The position numbers and the translations under genes were made by a program. A stretch of DNA of 64,000 bases from Arthrobacter sp. StoSoilB22 (GTDB lineage Bacteria > Actinomycetota > Actinomycetes > Actinomycetales > Micrococcaceae). Below the pieces are notes generated by a model that worked only from the letters and a program-made list of their open reading frames with translations, was not told the DNA's origin and searched no databases. Shown one piece after another: positions 43,777 to 51,909 of this stretch. Location: assembly GCF_019977315.1 (NCBI RefSeq), contig NZ_AP024652.1, forward strand, positions 2,728,001 to 2,792,000. Direction: 5' to 3'. Positions within the stretch are counted from its first letter, which is position 1; the number at the start of each line of letters is the position of its first letter.

Positions 43777-44655
43777 ATGACTTCGCCTTTTTCCCGTCGC
43801 ATCGCCCGAGTCCGGCCCGTTCCGATCGCAACTGCCACCGATCAAACTTTGGCCCGCCAGTCTCCTGACGAGCAGTTCTTTGTGGCCAACGACGCCCGGG
43901 ATTTCGACTCGGCGGAAGGCACACAGTGGACTGTGGTGGAGTCCCCCTTCCCGACGTCGAGGGCCAATGCCAGCAGCCCGGCCAGAAACGGGTGGGAACC
44001 CGGGGCGGTGGTCAGCCAGGATGCGTTCACTTTTTTGGCCCCCTCGGTACCTGCAAACGTCTTCGGCATGGCGCACAACACCGGGCAGCCTGGCCGGGAC
44101 CTGCCGCCACAGGCCTTCCACAAAGCAGCATCAAGCGTGATCGGACCGGGCGAAGCAATTCAGTTGAGCTCCACCGTTGGTTACGTGGACCCGGAGGCTG
44201 AACTGACGGTCGTCGTCGGCCGTGCCTCCCGAGGCCTGACCTTGGAAACAGCGAGGTCGGCAATTCTCGGATACACCATCGGTAACGACGTCTCCGCCCG
44301 CGACCTCCAGAAGTCCGACGAACTCTGGATCAGCGCCAAAAGCCAGGACACCTTCACTCCCGCAGGTCCGTGGATAGTCACCAGCCTGGATGACTCAAAC
44401 CTGGAGATCGGGATTGTGCACAACGGCAAGGAGCTGCAGACTGCGAGTTCAGCGGACCTGGGCTGGAAAGTGGACGAAATCATGGTCTATCTGAGCTCAT
44501 TCATAACGCTCCAGCCCGGCGACCTTGTGCTCACAGGGTTCCCCGCGGAGTGCGCACGAATCCAACCGGGAGACACCGTGGTGTGCCGCGTGGAAGGAAT
44601 CGGCGAGCTTCACAACCCCGTGACAGGCGCTTCCTGGGAACAGCAGCCCGCATAG
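43777..44655 (+). CDS. Fumarylacetoacetate hydrolase family protein (second copy)
   Basis: This 292-aa protein has the FAH fold with metal ligands in DPEAELTVVVGR and GNDVSARDLQKSDELW, and the C-terminal GDLVLTGFPAECARIQPGD. It differs from the copy at 4108 in its N-terminal 100 residues, which are longer and of unusual composition, and in the usual GTPAG motif being GFPAEC. Likely substrates are 2-oxo acid intermediates of aromatic or sugar-acid breakdown; none is shown by context. The GtrA gene follows 18 nt later. Confidence 0.9.
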   Translation: MTSPFSRRIARVRPVPIATATDQTLARQSPDEQFFVANDARDFDSAEGTQWTVVESPFPTSRANASSPARNGWEPGAVVSQDAFTFLAPSVPANVFGMAHNTGQPGRDLPPQAFHKAASSVIGPGEAIQLSSTVGYVDPEAELTVVVGRASRGLTLETARSAILGYTIGNDVSARDLQKSDELWISAKSQDTFTPAGPWIVTSLDDSNLEIGIVHNGKELQTASSADLGWKVDEIMVYLSSFITLQPGDLVLTGFPAECARIQPGDTVVCRVEGIGELHNPVTGASWEQQPA

Positions 44656-44673
44656 TGTGTCAGGCTTAACCCC

Positions 44674-45165
44674 ATGGAGATAGCTGCGGAGGCCACTGAG
44701 CTACGCCCGTCTCCCTCTCAAAAGCCCCCGCGTCAACGCAAACGGCATCGCGGCGTCCTGAAGTACCCGGTTGTTCGGCAATTGATCCGCTTCACCGGAG
44801 TCGGAGTGGTGTGCACGGCGAGTTCGCTGGCCATTTACGCTGTGCTGCGTCCGTGGATCGATCCCCAGCTGGCCAACGCAGTTGCCCTGGTTCTGACGTC
44901 GTTGATGAACACGGCCCTGAATCGACGGTTGACGTTCAAAATCACCGGCCGCAGGAAACGTGCGCAAGACCACCTCAGTGGGGTGATTGTGATTGGCATC
45001 GCGCTGATCATCACCGGCGGGAGCCTGGGTGTTTTGCATCTTCTTCGGCCCGAAGCCACGGTCACCGAAGAGTTGTGGACCACCACGTTGTCCGGTTTCG
45101 TGGCCACGGCGGTCCGGTTTACCCTGCTGCGGCATTGGATTTTCAGGCGCGCGCGGCACGTGTGA
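44674..45165 (+). CDS. GtrA-like small membrane protein
   Basis: This 163-aa protein has a basic N-terminus (residues 1-30) and four TM segments (about 37-55, 65-85, 110-130 and 140-158), the GtrA topology. FRFTGVG-type, TSLMNTALNRRLTF and VRFTLLRHWIFR signatures fit the family. GtrA proteins are linked to the flipping or transfer of isoprenoid-linked sugars or cell wall glycans. It ends 16 nt before the end of the convergent nifS gene. Confidence 0.88.
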   Translation: MEIAAEATELRPSPSQKPPRQRKRHRGVLKYPVVRQLIRFTGVGVVCTASSLAIYAVLRPWIDPQLANAVALVLTSLMNTALNRRLTFKITGRRKRAQDHLSGVIVIGIALIITGGSLGVLHLLRPEATVTEELWTTTLSGFVATAVRFTLLRHWIFRRARHV

Positions 45166-45180
45166 TCACCCAGGTAGTAA

Positions 45181-46350
45181 TTACTGCTTTTCTTGGGGGA
45201 CAGCCAGGTTCCGGACGCGTCCGACGGCGGTTTCCACGGCAGCGGCTGCCTGTTCCAGTTCGGCGTCGGTGACAGTTGAGGTGAAGCTGAAACGCACCGC
45301 CGTCTGGGCCGTTTCAGGGGCGATACCCAGGGCCAGGAGCACCGGCGAGGGTGCGTCGGATCCCGCCGCGCAGGCCGATCCACTGGAACACACCACGCCG
45401 AGCCGCTCCAGCTCAAGCAGCACAGACTCGCCGCTGGTTCCGGGGAAGCAGAAAGAAGCTACGGAGGGCAGGCGTTGGATGGGGTGTCCTGTGAGCAGGG
45501 CGTGAGGTACGGTGGCGAGGATCCGCTGGATGAACTGATCCCTGAGATCCGAAACGCGCGCTGCTTGATGGGGCTGCTCAGCGTGGGAGAGCTTGAGCGC
45601 CGTGGACAACGCAACAGCCCCTGCCACGTTCTCTGTGCCCGAGCGCTTTGCCTTCTCTTGGCCGCCACCGTGCACCAGGGGCTCCACCCGAAGCCGCCCC
45701 TTGGTGAACAGGACACCGGATCCCTTGGGCGCACCAAGTTTATGTCCGGAAATACTCAACGCGTCCACACCGAGCGCTTTCACGTCCACCGGCAACCACC
45801 CAGCGGCTTGCACTGCGTCCGTGTGGAACGGCACTCCGTGTTCCCGGGCCACTGCGGCCAAGGCTGCAATGGGCTGGACGGTTCCGACCTCATTGTTCGC
45901 GTACATGACACTCACCAGAGCGGTGTGGGGGCCTATGACCGACCTTAAGCCATCAATGGAGACCAGACCTTTCCCGTCCACGGGGAGCACATCCACGGTG
46001 AATCCATGCACCCGTTCCAGGTAACGGGCTGATTCTTCCACTGCGGGATGTTCGATGGCACTGATCACCACACGGTTCAGCGACGGATCAGCCGCCTTCC
46101 GCGCCAACGCTATGCCTTTGACGGCAAGGTTGTCCGCTTCCGTGCCGCCGGAAGTGAAGGTCACCTCGCCGGCACGGCAGTTCAGGACCTTCGCGACGCC
46201 GGAACGGGCTCCGGCAAGCGCACCCGCTGCCGTTTCGCCCAGGCTGTGGTGGCTGGAGGGGTTGCCGAACTCGCCGCTCAGGTAAGGCCACATGGCTTCA
46301 AGGGCCTCACGGCGAACCGGAGTGGTGGCTGCGGCGTCAAGGAAGATCAT
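45181..46350 (-). CDS. nifS: Cysteine desulfurase (IscS/NifS family)
   Basis: This 389-aa PLP enzyme releases sulfur from cysteine for Fe-S cluster assembly. The PLP lysine is in SGHKLGAPKGSG (about 203), with PLP-binding His in VISAIEHPAVE and the catalytic Cys in CSSGSACAAGSD (about 328). It is the last gene of the nad operon, 7 nt after nadC, which suggests that it supplies sulfur for the [4Fe-4S] cluster of NadA. It could also be a general IscS-type enzyme. Confidence 0.94.
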   Translation of the reverse strand: MIFLDAAATTPVRREALEAMWPYLSGEFGNPSSHHSLGETAAGALAGARSGVAKVLNCRAGEVTFTSGGTEADNLAVKGIALARKAADPSLNRVVISAIEHPAVEESARYLERVHGFTVDVLPVDGKGLVSIDGLRSVIGPHTALVSVMYANNEVGTVQPIAALAAVAREHGVPFHTDAVQAAGWLPVDVKALGVDALSISGHKLGAPKGSGVLFTKGRLRVEPLVHGGGQEKAKRSGTENVAGAVALSTALKLSHAEQPHQAARVSDLRDQFIQRILATVPHALLTGHPIQRLPSVASFCFPGTSGESVLLELERLGVVCSSGSACAAGSDAPSPVLLALGIAPETAQTAVRFSFTSTVTDAELEQAAAAVETAVGRVRNLAVPQEKQ

Positions 46351-46357
46351 GGGATGG

Positions 46358-47230
46358 TCAGGCTGTCTCTAGAACGACGTCCAGCCCCAGGTCGAGGGCG
46401 CTCACGCTGTGGGTCAGGCCACCAATGGAAATTACGTCCACGCCGGCGGAAGCGATCTCGGTGACGGTATTGATGTTCACGTTGCCGCTGGCTTCCACGA
46501 TGGCCCGTCCGTCCACCTGTTTGACCCCGGCACGGAGCTGTTCGATGGAGAAGTTGTCCAGCATGATGGTGTCCACACCGGCAGCCAACACGGGTTCAAT
46601 CTGCTCGGCCCGGTCCACTTCCACCTCGAAGTGGGTGGTGTGGCCAAGCTGGGCCTTGGCTGCAATCAGCAGCTCGGTCAGTTTGCTGGAGTCGCCTCCG
46701 GTCATGACGGCCAGGTGGTTGTCCTTGGCCAGCACGGCGTCGGAGAGGCTGTAGCGGTGGTTGGCTCCCCCACCACAGCGCACCGCATAGCGCTCCAGCA
46801 CACGAAGTCCGGGGGTGGTCTTGCGGGTGTCCGTGATCCGGGCGCGCGTCCCTTCCACAAGCCGGACGAATTCCGCCGTTTTGGTGGCTATGGCGCTCAT
46901 CCGCTGCACCAGGTTCAGGCCCACCCTTTCGGCGAGGAGCACCGAGCGGGCGCTGCCGCTGACCCGCGCGAGGTGTGTTCCGGCGTCGAAGGCCTCACCG
47001 TCGGCGAGGAGCAATTCCACTTCCGTGTCCGGGTCCACGAGCTTCATGGCATCACGGAAAACGGGACCGCCGCTGAAGACCCCGGGGACTCGCGCATTCA
47101 ACACTGCAGTTGCCCGGGCGTCGGCGGGGATCAGTAGTTGCGAGGTGATGTCGCCGCTGGGCGCGTCCTCCGCGAACGCCCGTTCCAGGATGTCCCGGAC
47201 GGGGGCAGCGGGGAGGGTCAGGTTAGTCAT
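46358..47230 (-). CDS. nadC: Nicotinate-nucleotide pyrophosphorylase (carboxylating)
   Basis: This 290-aa quinolinate phosphoribosyltransferase makes nicotinate mononucleotide from quinolinate and PRPP. Signatures include RITDTRKTTPGLR, RCGGGANHRYSLSDAVLAKDNH and VEVEVDRAEQIEPVLAAGVDTIMLDN. The length is normal. Its start overlaps the nadB stop by 8 nt, so it is translationally coupled within the nadABC operon. Confidence 0.97.
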   Translation of the reverse strand: MTNLTLPAAPVRDILERAFAEDAPSGDITSQLLIPADARATAVLNARVPGVFSGGPVFRDAMKLVDPDTEVELLLADGEAFDAGTHLARVSGSARSVLLAERVGLNLVQRMSAIATKTAEFVRLVEGTRARITDTRKTTPGLRVLERYAVRCGGGANHRYSLSDAVLAKDNHLAVMTGGDSSKLTELLIAAKAQLGHTTHFEVEVDRAEQIEPVLAAGVDTIMLDNFSIEQLRAGVKQVDGRAIVEASGNVNINTVTEIASAGVDVISIGGLTHSVSALDLGLDVVLETA

Positions 47231-49055
47231 GGACGAGGCTCACTTTCCGGCTCATGGTGTAACGCTTGTCAATATCTTCGACGACTCCGGGGTCCTCCCA
47301 GCTGTCGCTGCGGTAATGCGCCCCCAAGGACTCACGCCGTTCCCGGGCAGCATGCACCAGCAACTGCGCCGCCAACAAGAGGTTGGAATCCTCATGCTCC
47401 CGGACATCCAAAGACTCAGGAACATTCAGTGGAAGCACATCCTCTGCCCAGGCAGCCAACGCCACCCCGGCCTCACGAATCAGAGCACCATCACGCAAGA
47501 CCCCGGCCTTGGCAGTCATCAACCGCCGCAGTGCCCCCCGCGAAAACACCCCCGCCTTCGCAAAAGAAACCTCCCGAGCCCCCGGCCCCGGCAAAGACTC
47601 AAACTCCCAGGAAACAGGAGCAGGCACCGGCTCAAGTTCCAATTCCGAACCCAGTAGCGGGGCCGGAGGTTCCGACAGCGCCGTTGTCGCGTGAGCGCCC
47701 GAACCGGCCGCCGAGCCTGCGAGGCGATCGCCGGTACGAGGCGCGAGCGCAGGCGCCAAGGGGCCTGCGGCGTCGCGGTCACCAAGGAGGAACGCTTCAA
47801 CAGCCCGCCTTCCGAACACGAGGCCCTCGAGCAGGGAATTGCTGGCCAGCCGGTTGGCACCTTGCACCCCGGTACACGCCACTTCGCCGGCGGCCAGTAG
47901 CCCGGGAACAGAGGTGCGGCCGTAAAGGTCGGTGACCACGCCGCCCATCCAGTAGTGGGCCGCGGGTGCTACAGGAACAAGCTCGGTGGTCCAGTCAACG
48001 CCGGCTTGGCGGGTGCGTTTGCTGAGGGTGGGGAAACGCTTGGCCAGGAAGCCTTTTCCTCGGCTTTCCTCAATCACGGTGGCGTCCAGGAACACGTGGC
48101 CGTTGGGGTCGCCGAGTTTTGTGAGGTGAAGGGCGATGCTGCGGGAGACGACGTCCCTGGGTGCGAGTTCGGCATCAGGGTGGTAGTCGGGCATGAAGCG
48201 GTGACCGGTGGCATCTACCAGGATGGCGCCCTCGCCCCGTACCGCTTCGGAGATGAGCAGGGGGTCGTTGTTGCCTTCTGCTTCCCGTGCCTCAGTCGGG
48301 AGAACCATGCACGTTGGGTGGAATTGAAAGAACTCAAGGTCTGCCACGGCCGCCCCAACACGCCACGCCAGTGCCAGGCCATCCGCTGTTGCCACTGAGG
48401 GATTGGTGGTTTGGGCGAACAGCTGGCCGGCTCCCCCGGTGGCGAGCAACACAGAGTCGCCGTGGACGCCGAGGTGGCGGCCATCGTGGAGGAAGTTCGC
48501 TCCCACTACACGGCCGCCGCCCGGTCCCCCCAAGGAGAGCGATGTCACGTGGGCGTGCCCTATGACCTGGATCTTTCCTGCGGCTTGGAAGTCCAGCACG
48601 GTTTTGATCAGCGCGGCCGCCACTCCGGCTCCTGTAGCGTCGCCACCGGCGTGGAGGATGCGGGGAGCTGAGTGGGCGGCTTCGAGACCCAGTGCGGGAT
48701 CGCCGTCGTCGTCAAGGTCGAAGTGGACGCCGAAACGTGCCAGTCCTGCGATGTCCAACCGGGCCTCAGTGCACAGCACCCGTGCTGCTTCTTCATTGCA
48801 GTGGCCGGCCCCGGCTTTGAGTGTGTCGGCGATGTGGGCTGCCACAGTATCGCCGGGGGCCGGCTCGTCCAGCACAGCGGAAATCCCGCCTTGGGCGTAG
48901 TAGGTGTTGCTGTCTGCGAGCGCACCTTTGGTCAGCAGCACCACTTCCGCGCCGGCATCGGCAGCAAGAAGGGCTGAGTACAGACCTGCGATGCCGCTTC
49001 CGACGACGACCAGCCTTTGGGAGGCGGCCCCGCCGGTAAGGCTCTCTGTAGTCAT
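47223..49055 (-). CDS. nadB: L-aspartate oxidase
   Basis: This 610-aa FAD enzyme makes iminoaspartate, which NadA uses. The FAD motif is VVVGSGIAGLYSALLAADAGAEVV (residues 17-40) with the substrate-binding FHPT and HYWMGG-type sites. Typical NadB is about 540 aa; the extra length comes from a Pro/Ala/Glu-rich insert near residues 460-520 (PAPLLGSELELEPVP region) between the catalytic core and the C-terminal helical bundle. The insert probably forms a disordered loop and may be lineage specific. Confidence 0.96.
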   Translation of the reverse strand: MTTESLTGGAASQRLVVVGSGIAGLYSALLAADAGAEVVLLTKGALADSNTYYAQGGISAVLDEPAPGDTVAAHIADTLKAGAGHCNEEAARVLCTEARLDIAGLARFGVHFDLDDDGDPALGLEAAHSAPRILHAGGDATGAGVAAALIKTVLDFQAAGKIQVIGHAHVTSLSLGGPGGGRVVGANFLHDGRHLGVHGDSVLLATGGAGQLFAQTTNPSVATADGLALAWRVGAAVADLEFFQFHPTCMVLPTEAREAEGNNDPLLISEAVRGEGAILVDATGHRFMPDYHPDAELAPRDVVSRSIALHLTKLGDPNGHVFLDATVIEESRGKGFLAKRFPTLSKRTRQAGVDWTTELVPVAPAAHYWMGGVVTDLYGRTSVPGLLAAGEVACTGVQGANRLASNSLLEGLVFGRRAVEAFLLGDRDAAGPLAPALAPRTGDRLAGSAAGSGAHATTALSEPPAPLLGSELELEPVPAPVSWEFESLPGPGAREVSFAKAGVFSRGALRRLMTAKAGVLRDGALIREAGVALAAWAEDVLPLNVPESLDVREHEDSNLLLAAQLLVHAARERRESLGAHYRSDSWEDPGVVEDIDKRYTMSRKVSLVHD

Positions 49056-49127
49056 ATGAGGCTCGATTCGGCTAGTCGGGTCTTGATGCGCCCGGACGGT
49101 GATGCCGGCTTTGTGGTGCCGTCGGTT

Positions 49128-50435
49128 TTAGGCAGGTTTGGCTGCCAGCATGCGTTCGAGCGCAATTTTGGCGTTGTCCTGCACGGAGTCGTCAACGGTG
49201 ATGCGGTTGACGATGCGTCCTTCCACGAGTTCCTCCAGGACCCAGGCGAGGTATCCGGGGTGGATGCGGTACATGGTGGAGCAGGGGCAAATGACGGGAT
49301 CGAGGCAGAAAATGGTGTGCTGCGGATATTCGGCGGCGAGCCTGTTCACCATGTTGATCTCGGTGCCGATCGCGAACGTGGTGGGTTCGGTGGCGGCGGC
49401 GATGGCCTTCTTGATGAAGTCGGTGGATCCTGCGGAGTCTGCGGCGTCCACTACTTCCATGGGGCATTCGGGGTGGACAATCACGTTGACGCCCAGGAAG
49501 TCCTGCCGGGCTTTCTCGATCTGGCCCACGTTGAAGCGCTTGTGGACTGAGCAGAAGCCGTGCCAGAGGATGACCCGGGAGTCCTGTAGTACCTGTTCGT
49601 CATTGCCGCCAAGTTCCTTGCGCGGGTTCCACATGGGCATCTGCTCAAGCGGGACGCCCAGTGCCTTGGCGGTGTTGCGGCCCAGGTGTTGATCGGGGAA
49701 GAACAGAACGCGCTGACCGCGTTCGAACGCCCATTCCAGAACCACTTTGGCGTTGGACGAGGTGCAGACGATCCCACCGTTGCGGCCACAGAACGCCTTG
49801 AGTGCTGCAGAGGAGTTCATGTAGGTGACAGGGATGACGGGTACCCGGCCGGAGGCATCCGGGTCCGTGCCGAAGATTTCTTCAAGCTGCTCCCAGCATT
49901 CCTCCACGGAGTCTTCATCTGCCATGTCAGCCATGGAGCATCCCGCGGCAAGGTTTGGCAGGATGACGGCCTGTTCGGGCGTGGAGAGGATGTCCGCTGT
50001 CTCGGCCATGAAGTGCACACCGCAGAAGATGATCGCTTCGGCGTCGGGCTTGGTCAGGGCAGCGTTGGCGAGCTGGAAGGAATCGCCCACGAAGTCCGCG
50101 TACTGGATGACTTCGTCACGCTGGTAGAAGTGGCCCAGGATGACGGCCCGGTCCCCGAGTGTCGCTTTGGCGGCCCGGATGCGGGCGTCAAGTTCGGCGT
50201 CGGTGGCTTTTTTGTACTCATCGGGCAGCTGGCCCTGGCGCGGTGTGGCTTTGGGAGCGACATCCTCGCTGGAAGCACCCGGGCCATAAGCAGGTTCGCC
50301 GGCAAGTGCTTCGGCGAGGTCGTACTCCCATGGGCCCCTGGCCAAGGCCGGGCTGCACGTGGCCCCTGCGCGGGAGAGGCCTTTCTCGGCTTCTTCGCGA
50401 GTGATCAGCTGGACGGCAGTGTTAACGCTGCTCAT
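49128..50435 (-). CDS. nadA: Quinolinate synthase
   Basis: This 435-aa [4Fe-4S] enzyme condenses iminoaspartate with dihydroxyacetone phosphate to quinolinate. Cluster Cys residues are seen in ICPCSTMY, and further conserved Cys in FCGVHFMAET and HPECPMEV. The N-terminal 65 residues form a leader-like extension before the canonical ADAELDARI start. The ATG overlaps the nrtR stop by 4 nt (ATGA), so it is coupled to that gene. Confidence 0.96.
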   Translation of the reverse strand: MSSVNTAVQLITREEAEKGLSRAGATCSPALARGPWEYDLAEALAGEPAYGPGASSEDVAPKATPRQGQLPDEYKKATDAELDARIRAAKATLGDRAVILGHFYQRDEVIQYADFVGDSFQLANAALTKPDAEAIIFCGVHFMAETADILSTPEQAVILPNLAAGCSMADMADEDSVEECWEQLEEIFGTDPDASGRVPVIPVTYMNSSAALKAFCGRNGGIVCTSSNAKVVLEWAFERGQRVLFFPDQHLGRNTAKALGVPLEQMPMWNPRKELGGNDEQVLQDSRVILWHGFCSVHKRFNVGQIEKARQDFLGVNVIVHPECPMEVVDAADSAGSTDFIKKAIAAATEPTTFAIGTEINMVNRLAAEYPQHTIFCLDPVICPCSTMYRIHPGYLAWVLEELVEGRIVNRITVDDSVQDNAKIALERMLAAKPA

Positions 50436-51142
50436 GGTGTACTCCTGTTATCTGGCCCGAGGCCGGGCGTGCCGGTGAAGCGGTAGAGGCGTGGCGGGCG
50501 GTGTTTTCCGCCTTGAAGGTATTCACCGGTTTCTTCGATTTCCGGTGTTGCCTTGACGTGCCTGCGAAAGTTAGCGGGATCGAGCTGGCGGTCCAGCACG
50601 GCCTCGTAGACTTCGCGGACCTGGGCGAGGGTGAAAAACTCTCCCAGCAGGTGGTAGGCGATGGTCCCGTAGGCCATCTTGTTGCGCAGCCGCCACAGGG
50701 CGTAGTCCACGATTGCGTTGTGGTCGAAGGCCAGTTCGGCGAGCTTGTCTGCCCGGAACCAGCGCACATTCTCGGACTCGTCAGCGAGGGCAGCTTCAGT
50801 GGGTTGCACCAGTGCCCAGTACACGATGGAGACCACTCTTTGGGTGGGCGATCTATGGAGGCCGCCGAAAGCGTAGAGCTGCTCAAGGTAGTGAGGCGCC
50901 AGGCCGGTGGTTTCGCGGAGGTTCCGTGAAGCCGCATCCTGGAGGGATTCGTCGTGGGCCAACGGTCCACCCGGGAGCGCCCACATGTCTTTGTAAGGCT
51001 CACGGATACGCCGTACCAACGGCAACCACAGGGTTGGGCGCCCGGATGTCTCGCTGGGGCGGAGGGCGAAAATCACCGTTGAAATAGCCAGCGACGGCGG
51101 TGCAAGCCGCCGCTCGGCAACGTTGGCTGAGTTGGTGTTCAC
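50432..51142 (-). CDS. nrtR: NrtR-type Nudix-related transcriptional regulator
   Basis: This 236-aa protein has an N-terminal Nudix fold whose box is degenerate: GPLAHDESLQDAASRNLRETTGL keeps the Gly and first Glu but lacks some catalytic acidic residues. The C-terminal winged-helix part (NFRRHV, PEIEETGEYLQG, PRLYRF) is typical of NrtR. It lies at the head of nadABC and would bind ADP-ribose-type ligands to control NAD synthesis. GTG 51142 is chosen because GAGGTG lies 6 nt upstream; GTG 51151 is 9 nt further up. A 27-bp palindrome sits 54 nt upstream. Confidence 0.9.
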   Translation of the reverse strand: MNTNSANVAERRLAPPSLAISTVIFALRPSETSGRPTLWLPLVRRIREPYKDMWALPGGPLAHDESLQDAASRNLRETTGLAPHYLEQLYAFGGLHRSPTQRVVSIVYWALVQPTEAALADESENVRWFRADKLAELAFDHNAIVDYALWRLRNKMAYGTIAYHLLGEFFTLAQVREVYEAVLDRQLDPANFRRHVKATPEIEETGEYLQGGKHRPPRLYRFTGTPGLGPDNRSTP

Positions 51143-51195
51143 GGCGTTCACCTCGCTTCATCGCCGTCCGAAACGCTCCCCGGTCAGTGAAGCGC

Positions 51196-51222
51196 TAGTT
51201 AAAGTCATGTTGACTAGAACTA
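51196..51222. promoter_or_regulatory. 27-bp palindrome, likely NrtR operator
   Basis: Half-sites TAGTTnnAGTCA (51196-51207) and TGACTnnAACTA (51211-51222) are exact mirror images except for the two n positions, around a TGT centre. It lies between the Lrp gene stop and the nrtR start, upstream of the whole nad operon. NrtR operators in other bacteria are palindromes of comparable length containing GTCA-type cores. Confidence 0.8.
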
Positions 51223-51261
51223 ATGGTACGGCTCGATCGACGCGGAGCAAAATGCTTTACG

Positions 51262-51735
51262 TCACACTGGCTTGGCGGCAGCTTCCATCAGCGGGAGCGT
51301 GCGGCCCTGGATGTGGCTGTTCAGGACGATGACCGACGAACACCGGACCACGGACTTGGTGGCGATCATGGCATCAAGGACGCGTTGCATATCAGGGTTG
51401 GACCGCGCGGCGATCCGCACCATCAGGTCCGAATTTCCAGTGACAGTGTGAACCTCGATAATTTCCGGGATGGCACTGAGGCTTTCGATGATGGCATCGT
51501 GGCCGATTTCCTGGGTGATGGTCACCGAGCAGAACGCCACCACCGGAAAGCCGAAGTTGGCGGGATCAGGCTGGGGAACCCAGGAACCGATGACCCCGTT
51601 TTCAATCATTCTGTCTATCCGGGATTGCACCGTCGCCCTGGCAACCCTGAGCACGCGGGAAGCTTCCAGCACTGAAGATCGCGGTGAATCAGTGAAGAAA
51701 CGTACAATTTTTGCATCAAGCGCATCCACCAGCAT
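51262..51735 (-). CDS. Lrp/AsnC-family transcriptional regulator
   Basis: This 157-aa protein has an N-terminal AsnC-type helix-turn-helix (ASRVLRVARATVQSRIDRMIENGVI) and a C-terminal RAM ligand domain (VTGNSDLMVRIAARSN). The TTG at 51738 precedes the ATG at 51735; the ATG is preferred. It is divergent from the amino-acid permease, so it probably senses an amino acid and controls that gene and perhaps the 2-oxoacid dehydrogenase genes beyond it. A weak CATCAC/GTGATG inverted repeat lies at 51765-51792 in the shared gap. Confidence 0.92.
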   Translation of the reverse strand: MLVDALDAKIVRFFTDSPRSSVLEASRVLRVARATVQSRIDRMIENGVIGSWVPQPDPANFGFPVVAFCSVTITQEIGHDAIIESLSAIPEIIEVHTVTGNSDLMVRIAARSNPDMQRVLDAMIATKSVVRCSSVIVLNSHIQGRTLPLMEAAAKPV

Positions 51736-51909
51736 CAAAGTTCCTGTCCCCGGGGTAACTTACCCATCACATCGCTACAGCAAAAAGTGATGTATCTTAC
51801 AAACTGCGAGAATTATTCCACGGCTCTTGCTGCGTCGTCGACGCCCGCGTGCCAAACCCATGAGGCCAGCACGCCAAACCAGCATGTAATCCATAGAAGG
51901 TAGACACGT

